DNA from: Janibacter terrae NBRC 107853
Lineage (GTDB): Bacteria > Actinomycetota > Actinomycetes > Actinomycetales > Dermatophilaceae
Reading direction: 5' to 3'
Length of the DNA stretch: 64,000 nucleotides
Assembly: GCF_001591405.1 (NCBI RefSeq)
Contig: NZ_BCUV01000010.1
Location: forward strand, 62,001-126,000
The translations under genes and the position numbers were made by a program. Below, piece by piece: positions 59,709-64,000 of this stretch (positions within the stretch are counted from its first letter, which is position 1; each line of letters begins with the position of its first letter). The notes beneath the pieces were generated by a model. The model was not told where the DNA came from. It searched no databases and worked only from the letters and a program-made list of their open reading frames with translations.

Positions 59709-61774
59709 CACGACTCCTTCGTGGTGACGACAGCGTCGAGGGCGACGAGCCCGTCCGCGGTGACCCGCAGCGGGTTGATCTCGACGTCGCCCAGGTGGGG
59801 GTGGTCGAGCAGCAGGGTGCCGAGCGCGCTGAGCAGGGCGGCGAGCTCGGACCGGTCGAGGGCGGGCGAGCCGCGGAAGCCTTCCAGGAGGGCGCGCCCG
59901 GCCAGGTCGTCAGGCATGGTGGCGGCCTCGGCGGGGGAGAGCGGCGCGACGCGGAGGCTGACGTCGGCGAGCGCCTCCGCCACGGTGCCGCCGAGCCCGA
60001 GCAGGACGACCGGGCCGAAGACGGGGTCCCTGCGCGCGCCGAGGATCAGGTCGACGCCGGCCGGGGCCATGGCCTCGACGAGGAACCGGTCCGCGCCGGC
60101 GGACCGCAGCCCGGCGAGGGCCTCGTCCAGCCCCTCGTGGCTGCGCACGCCCAGGCGGACGCCGCCGATCTCCGTCTTGTGCAGCACGGCGGCGTCGAGC
60201 AGCTTGACGGCGACCGGGCCGCCGAGCTCGTCCAGGGCCGCGTGCGCCTCGGCGTCTGAGCCGCAGGCGCGGCGCGGCATGGTGCGCACGCCGAGCTGCG
60301 CGACCAGGCTCTTGGCCTGGTCCTCGTCCCACGAGGTCCGCTCCGCAGGTACCGGCGTCCCGTTCTCGCCGGTACCTGCCGGTCGGGCGGTCGCGGCGCT
60401 GCGTGCCAGGCCGTGCTGGCGGCGGGCGTCCTCGACCAGCGCGGCGACGCCGGTGGCCAGCGCTGTCGGGGCGCCGTACGCGGCGACGCCGTTCTCGTGA
60501 AGGCGTCGGCGGATCTCGCGGACCTCGTCCGGCGCGCCGCCGAGGCCGACGAGCGTTGGCACGGTCGTGCCGGCGGAGGCGGCCGGGACGGTGGCGGCCA
60601 GGTCGATGCTGTCCGGCTCGGTGAGGGCGTAGGTGGCGACGGCGTCCACGGCCGGGTCGGCGGCGACGGTCTCGAGGACGGCGCCGAACGTCTCGGCCGG
60701 GCGGCCGGTGTCCACGGGGTTGAGCTGGTAGGTCAGCGGGGGCAGGAGCTCCCCGAGCTGCGCCACCGTCGCGTCGCCCAGCGTCGGCACAGCCACGCCG
60801 TGGCCGCGGAGGCTGTCCATGAGCATCAGACCGGGCCCCGCCTGCGCCGTCACGATGCCCACGCCCGGGTCGGCCGCCGGGGCGAGGCGGGTGTGGGAGA
60901 GCGCGGCGACGGCGTCGACCAGTTGCTGCTCGTCGTCGACCAGGATGGCGCCGGCCTGGCGCAGCGCCGCCCGCGTGGTCCGCCAGGACGTGGCCAGGGC
61001 GCCGGTGTGGGACTGGGCGAACTCGGCGACGTCGTTGCGGCCCACCACGAGGGCGACCACGGGCACCCGCTGGGTCAGCGCCCGCACGGAGTCCACGAGG
61101 CGCCGTCCGTCCGCGACCGACTCCACGTGCAGCGCGACCACGCGGGTGGCGTCGTCGTCACGGAGGTGGTCCAGGACGTCGGGGGCGGTGACGTCCGTGG
61201 CGTTGCCCAGCCCGAGGGCGAGGCTGACGCCCAGGCCGGCCTCGGCGAGGAGAAAGGACAGGGCGTGGTTGATCCCGCCGGAGGCCGCGACGACGGCGAC
61301 CCCGCCGGCGGGCACGTCCGCGGCCGCCGGGACGAAGCTCGCGGTGAGCTTCTGGGCGGGGGAGAAGAACCCCGAGGTGTTCGGCCCGAGGAGTCGCACG
61401 CCGGTGCGGCGGACGGCCTCGAGCAGGGCCGCCTGGTGGACGGCGCCCTGCTCGCCGGACTCGGCGAACCCACCGGCGCAGACGAGGGCGGCCTTGGTGC
61501 CGGCCGCGGCGGCGTCCTCGACGGCGGAGGCGCAGGCGGCGGCGGGCACGCACAGGATCGCGAGGTCCATCGGGGCGCCGAGGGCCTGCGAGGCCGCCGC
61601 GACGGAGGCGTGCAGCCCTGCGCCGGGGTCGGGGTTGCGCGAGTTGACGAGCCCGAGGGCGCCGTCGAAGCTGCGCAGGGAGCGGGCCATGACGGCGCCG
61701 AGCTTCGCGCCGGAGCGCGAGGCGCCGACGACGGCGACGCCGCGCGGGGAGAAGAGGGGTCGCAGGTCAGACAC
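59708..61774 (-). CDS. ADP-forming acyl-CoA synthetase-family protein
   Basis: A 688-aa single-chain protein: CoA-binding domain (LFSPRGVAVVGASRSGAKLG), two succinyl-CoA ligase-like domains (LLGPNTSGFF, VVAASGGINHAL), and a C-terminal ATP-grasp domain (GPVAVKLLDAAVLHKTEIGG, LGGTVAEALADVSLRVAPLS, VEINPLRV). The alanine/glycine-rich region near residue 460 joins the two. Enzymes of this family link acyl-CoA to nucleotide. Here it may transfer the salicylyl group to CoA, or handle a product CoA ester. GTG 61774 overlaps the monooxygenase by 8 bp. Confidence 0.85.
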   Translation of the reverse strand: MSDLRPLFSPRGVAVVGASRSGAKLGAVMARSLRSFDGALGLVNSRNPDPGAGLHASVAAASQALGAPMDLAILCVPAAACASAVEDAAAAGTKAALVCAGGFAESGEQGAVHQAALLEAVRRTGVRLLGPNTSGFFSPAQKLTASFVPAAADVPAGGVAVVAASGGINHALSFLLAEAGLGVSLALGLGNATDVTAPDVLDHLRDDDATRVVALHVESVADGRRLVDSVRALTQRVPVVALVVGRNDVAEFAQSHTGALATSWRTTRAALRQAGAILVDDEQQLVDAVAALSHTRLAPAADPGVGIVTAQAGPGLMLMDSLRGHGVAVPTLGDATVAQLGELLPPLTYQLNPVDTGRPAETFGAVLETVAADPAVDAVATYALTEPDSIDLAATVPAASAGTTVPTLVGLGGAPDEVREIRRRLHENGVAAYGAPTALATGVAALVEDARRQHGLARSAATARPAGTGENGTPVPAERTSWDEDQAKSLVAQLGVRTMPRRACGSDAEAHAALDELGGPVAVKLLDAAVLHKTEIGGVRLGVRSHEGLDEALAGLRSAGADRFLVEAMAPAGVDLILGARRDPVFGPVVLLGLGGTVAEALADVSLRVAPLSPAEAATMPDDLAGRALLEGFRGSPALDRSELAALLSALGTLLLDHPHLGDVEINPLRVTADGLVALDAVVTTKES

Positions 61775-63392
61775 CGGTGCCTCCCGCGGTCGCGACGAGG
61801 TCGGCCCGGCCGGAGAGCACCAGGGTGGCGGCGCGGTCCTCGTCGGCCTGCTCCTCCACCAGGGCGACCGGCAGGCCAGCGGCGAGGCGGACCTCCTCGG
61901 CGAGCAGGACCCGGGTGAGCGGCGTCCCGCCGTGCACCGCGACGAGCGCGGGTCGCTCGGCGCGGCAGGCCGCCACCGCGGCCGCGGCGCCGGTTACGCC
62001 GTCCTCCGTCTCCGGGGCCGTGAGCCACAGCGCCCACGGCTCGTCCTTGCCCGGCGCGCTGCCGCCCTCGACGGCGCGCCCGCCGTCTAGGGCGGTGGGG
62101 CACTCGGCGAGCGGGACCGCGGCGCCGCCGTCGTCGGTCACGAACCGACGCCCGTCGCGCTCGACGATCCGCACGGTGCGGCCCGGGAAGGTCACCTCGC
62201 CCAGGTCGAGCGGGGTGCTGAGCGGGTCGTTGCCGTGGCGCTCGCGCCAGGCGGCGTCGACGGCGGCGATGAAGTCGGGGCCGCGCCGGGCGATCTTGGC
62301 GCGGCCGATGGACCGGCTCATGAAGTGGAAGGCGAACTGCGTGGGGTCGAACGCGGCGTGGTAGCGGCCGAAGTGCTCCCACCAGGACAGGCTCGGCTGG
62401 GCCGAGCCCTGGATCTTCTCCACCGAGGGGCGGGCCGCCGCCTCGTACGCGGCCAGGGCCTGCTCGACGTCGTCGTGCTCGGCCACGGCGAGGGCGAGCT
62501 CGATCGCGTCCTCCATCGCCATCTTGGTGCCGGAGCCCACCGAGAAGTGCGCGGTGTGCGCGGAGTCGCCGAGGAGGGCCAGCCTGCCGGCGTGCCAGGA
62601 CGCGGCCCGGCGGGTGCGGAAGTTGCCCCAGCGGGAGTTGTTGACCAGCAGCGGCTGCCCGTCGATCTCGTCGGCGAAGAGCTCCTCGAGGTACTTGCGG
62701 CTCTTCTCGTCGCTCGGTCCCGGGGGTTGGGTGACGTCGAACTTGTCGAGGCCGGCGCGGCGCCAGGTCTCCTCGTCGGTCTCGACGATGAAGGTGCTGA
62801 CGTCCTCCGAGATGGGGTAGCCGTGGACGGCGAAGACGCCGTGCGGGCCCTCCTTGTGGACGAACGTCAGCCCGTCGAACATGTACGAGGTCCCGAACCA
62901 GATGAACTTCGCGCTCGCCTCGACCGCGGTCGGCCGGAACGTGTCGGCGCAACGCTCGCGGGCGCGGGAGTTCGCGCCGTCGGAGGCCACCACGAGGTCG
63001 TGGTCCGCGAGCACGTCGTCGACGTCCACCTCGGTCTCGAACCGCAGGTCCGCGCCCTCGGCCCGGGCGCGCTCCTGCAGGAGCAGCAGCAGCGTCTTGC
63101 GGGAGATGGCGGCCATCCCGTTGCCGCCCACCGTGATCCGCTCACCCTTGAGCCGGACCTCGAGGTCCTCCCAATGCGTGCCGTGCTCGCGCAGCGCGTC
63201 GATGAGCACCGGGTCGGCGTCGTTGATCTTCTTCAGGGTCGCGTCCGAGAAGACGACGCCGAAGCCGTAGGTGTCGTCGGCGCGGTTGCGCTCGTAGACG
63301 GTCACCCGGGCGTCCGGCCGGCGCTGCTTGATGAGCGTCGCGGCGAACAGCCCGCCGGGACCACCGCCGATGCAGGCTACAGAGAGCGACAT
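61767..63392 (-). CDS. Salicylyl-CoA 5-hydroxylase-like flavin monooxygenase
   Basis: A 541-aa protein. FAD motif VACIGGGPGGLFAATLIKQR, DG motif VVASDGANSRARERC, and LLGDSAHTAHFSVGSGTKMA, all characteristic of the salicylyl-CoA/anthraniloyl-CoA monooxygenase group. After about residue 400, a short tail ends VHGGTPLTRVLLAEEVRLAA and VLSGRADLVA, like the last strands of the old-yellow-enzyme domain that the long bifunctional members carry; most of that domain is absent. Expected step: salicylyl-CoA to gentisyl-CoA. First gene of the seven-gene operon. Confidence 0.9.
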   Translation of the reverse strand: MSLSVACIGGGPGGLFAATLIKQRRPDARVTVYERNRADDTYGFGVVFSDATLKKINDADPVLIDALREHGTHWEDLEVRLKGERITVGGNGMAAISRKTLLLLLQERARAEGADLRFETEVDVDDVLADHDLVVASDGANSRARERCADTFRPTAVEASAKFIWFGTSYMFDGLTFVHKEGPHGVFAVHGYPISEDVSTFIVETDEETWRRAGLDKFDVTQPPGPSDEKSRKYLEELFADEIDGQPLLVNNSRWGNFRTRRAASWHAGRLALLGDSAHTAHFSVGSGTKMAMEDAIELALAVAEHDDVEQALAAYEAAARPSVEKIQGSAQPSLSWWEHFGRYHAAFDPTQFAFHFMSRSIGRAKIARRGPDFIAAVDAAWRERHGNDPLSTPLDLGEVTFPGRTVRIVERDGRRFVTDDGGAAVPLAECPTALDGGRAVEGGSAPGKDEPWALWLTAPETEDGVTGAAAAVAACRAERPALVAVHGGTPLTRVLLAEEVRLAAGLPVALVEEQADEDRAATLVLSGRADLVATAGGTGV

Positions 63393-63430
63393 GGAATCTC
63401 CTACGCGTTCACGTCATCGTGGCCACCATG

Positions 63431-63469
63431 TGGCTAGCCAGGCCGGCCAGTCTGCGACATTTGGCAGAC
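63431..63469. promoter_or_regulatory. Cluster of palindromes upstream of the salicylate operon
   Basis: TGGCTAGCCA (63431-63440), GGCCGGCC (63441-63448) and GTCTGC-N8-GCAGAC (63450-63469) follow each other between the operon start and the PaaX-type remnant. They are likely operator elements for the salicylate operon. Confidence 0.5.
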
Positions 63470-63474
63470 GGGCG

Positions 63475-63846
63475 TCAAATAGTTGAAGCGGACATCTGCA
63501 CTGGTTCCTCACGTCGAGTTCCGGTTATGGAGTCAATGGCTCGCTCTGCCGCAGGGAGCAAGAGTTCGGACGCCTCTTTGAACAACTGATGGGCATCGTG
63601 GCCGCACCAACGGGCGGGCAACAGTTCCAGCGGCAGACCAAGGTCGCGGAAGGGGAACTTCCGCCACTCGTGGAAGAGCTCGATGCGTGTCACCAGTGCC
63701 TCGTCCGGCGCGAGCCGGCCCGAACGGTAGCGGGGCAACTGGGCACGGAAGCGCTCGAGGAACGCCTTGTAGTCGGCGTTGAGGGCGTCGAGGTCCCAGC
63801 AACGCTCAGCCATGTCGCGGTCCGCCGGCAGCCCCTCAGATTAGAA
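63475..63846 (-). pseudogene. 5'-truncated PaaX-type regulator, C-terminal domain only
   Basis: The frame (first start ATG 63813) carries the PaaX C-terminal domain: CWDLDALNADYKAFLERFRA, RIELFHEWRKFPFRDLGLPL and LLPARWCGHDAHQLFKEASE. PaaX proteins are about 270-320 aa, with an N-terminal winged helix that senses phenylacetyl-CoA-type ligands; here the frame is closed by TAA at about 63844, so the DNA-binding half is missing. Intact homologues would fit as the salicylyl-CoA-responsive repressor of this operon. Confidence 0.8.
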
Positions 63847-64000
63847 CTCCTAGACAACGTGCGCCCGTTAATTACCGGCGACCCGAATACGAGTGTGATA
63901 CATATGCCTAGCGGTCGTCAAGGAGATGAACCAATATTATCGTCGTCGACATCCCGTTCCCTGGTCCTCCCGGTGACCTCGATGATGGCCTGTTCGGCTC
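63847..64000. other. Window end without a supported gene
   Basis: AT-richer than the neighbouring operon (for example 63868-63945). No frame with recognisable motif; a gene may start beyond the window. Confidence 0.3.

Noticed and set aside
59910-62952. Several long frames on both strands overlapping the ADP-forming synthetase and monooxygenase
   Set aside because: Arg/Pro/Ala-rich shadow translations without motifs; the two real genes account for the region.
1-64000. tRNA, rRNA or CRISPR arrays
   Set aside because: I saw no cloverleaf-like tRNA, rRNA segments or regularly spaced direct repeats with unique spacers; the only regular array is the 12-bp one, whose units are far too short for CRISPR.

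Overview
The window is about 64 kb of high-GC DNA from an actinobacterium, most likely an actinobacterial catabolic plasmid or a similar mobile replicon. The actinobacterial call rests on the base composition, two mycothiol-dependent maleylpyruvate isomerase-type genes, a CmtR-type metal sensor and BTAD-domain proteins. The plasmid call rests on the partition locus, the replication-type genes and the density of insertion sequences. I cannot name the species; dibenzofuran or biphenyl degraders among the Micrococcales (Terrabacter/Janibacter-like) are a reasonable guess only.

Region 1 (1-20.9 kb) is an orderly backbone with few IS. A 20-unit, 12-bp array (417-649) precedes parA and a partner gene. 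A tight, mostly ATGA-overlapping operon follows, encoding a SAF-domain protein, a CpaE/TadZ-like ATPase, TadA, TadB, TadC, a small pilin-like protein, three TadE/G-like pseudopilins, a 1038-aa membrane protein with LysM and BTAD domains, a lipoprotein and a secreted protein. Next come a tandem ribbon-helix-helix protein, a large multi-HTH replication-type protein, three minus-strand genes (two zinc-binding unknowns and an AAA ATPase), and a plus-strand trio headed by a stand-alone paralogue of the BTAD domain.

Region 2 (20.9-29.8 kb) is IS-rich and broken up: an intact IS1380 element and a truncated copy, IS110 fragments, a tyrosine recombinase split by an IS3 element, and an SDR remnant. An HxlR regulator with divergent DoxX, luciferase-family and VOC genes survives between them.

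Region 3 (29.8-44.4 kb) is catabolic. A four-component biphenyl/dibenzofuran-type ring-hydroxylating dioxygenase (alpha, beta, Rieske ferredoxin, reductase) is interrupted by a broken dihydrodiol-dehydrogenase-like gene. Scraps of IS, of an SDR and of 4-hydroxy-2-oxovalerate aldolase follow, then an ISL3 element, a truncated acyltransferase, a DksA-like protein and a GntR/FCD regulator. Opposite them lies a minus-strand HbpD-HbpC-HbpA-like operon (C-C hydrolase, extradiol dioxygenase, phenol-type flavin monooxygenase). A maleylpyruvate isomerase-family gene and a phosphotransferase close the region.

Region 4 (44.8-54.6 kb) holds a repeat-built membrane protein, a 5'-truncated DNA methyltransferase with an added C-terminal domain cut by an IS3 element, a cadD-cmtR pair, and a pair of inverted IS21-type copies flanking an IS256 element.

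Region 5 (54.6-63.9 kb) is a continuous minus-strand operon of seven genes for salicylate catabolism through CoA-activated intermediates and gentisate: a salicylyl-CoA 5-hydroxylase-like monooxygenase, an ADP-forming acyl-CoA synthetase-like protein, an AMP ligase, a gamma-carbonic-anhydrase-like protein, gentisate 1,2-dioxygenase, fumarylpyruvate hydrolase and maleylpyruvate isomerase. A 5'-truncated PaaX-type regulator gene precedes it. Taken together, regions 3 and 5 read as a patchwork route: hydroxylated biphenyl or dibenzofuran, then extradiol cleavage, then salicylate (if the second ring carries a 2-hydroxyl), then salicylyl-CoA, gentisate and central metabolism.
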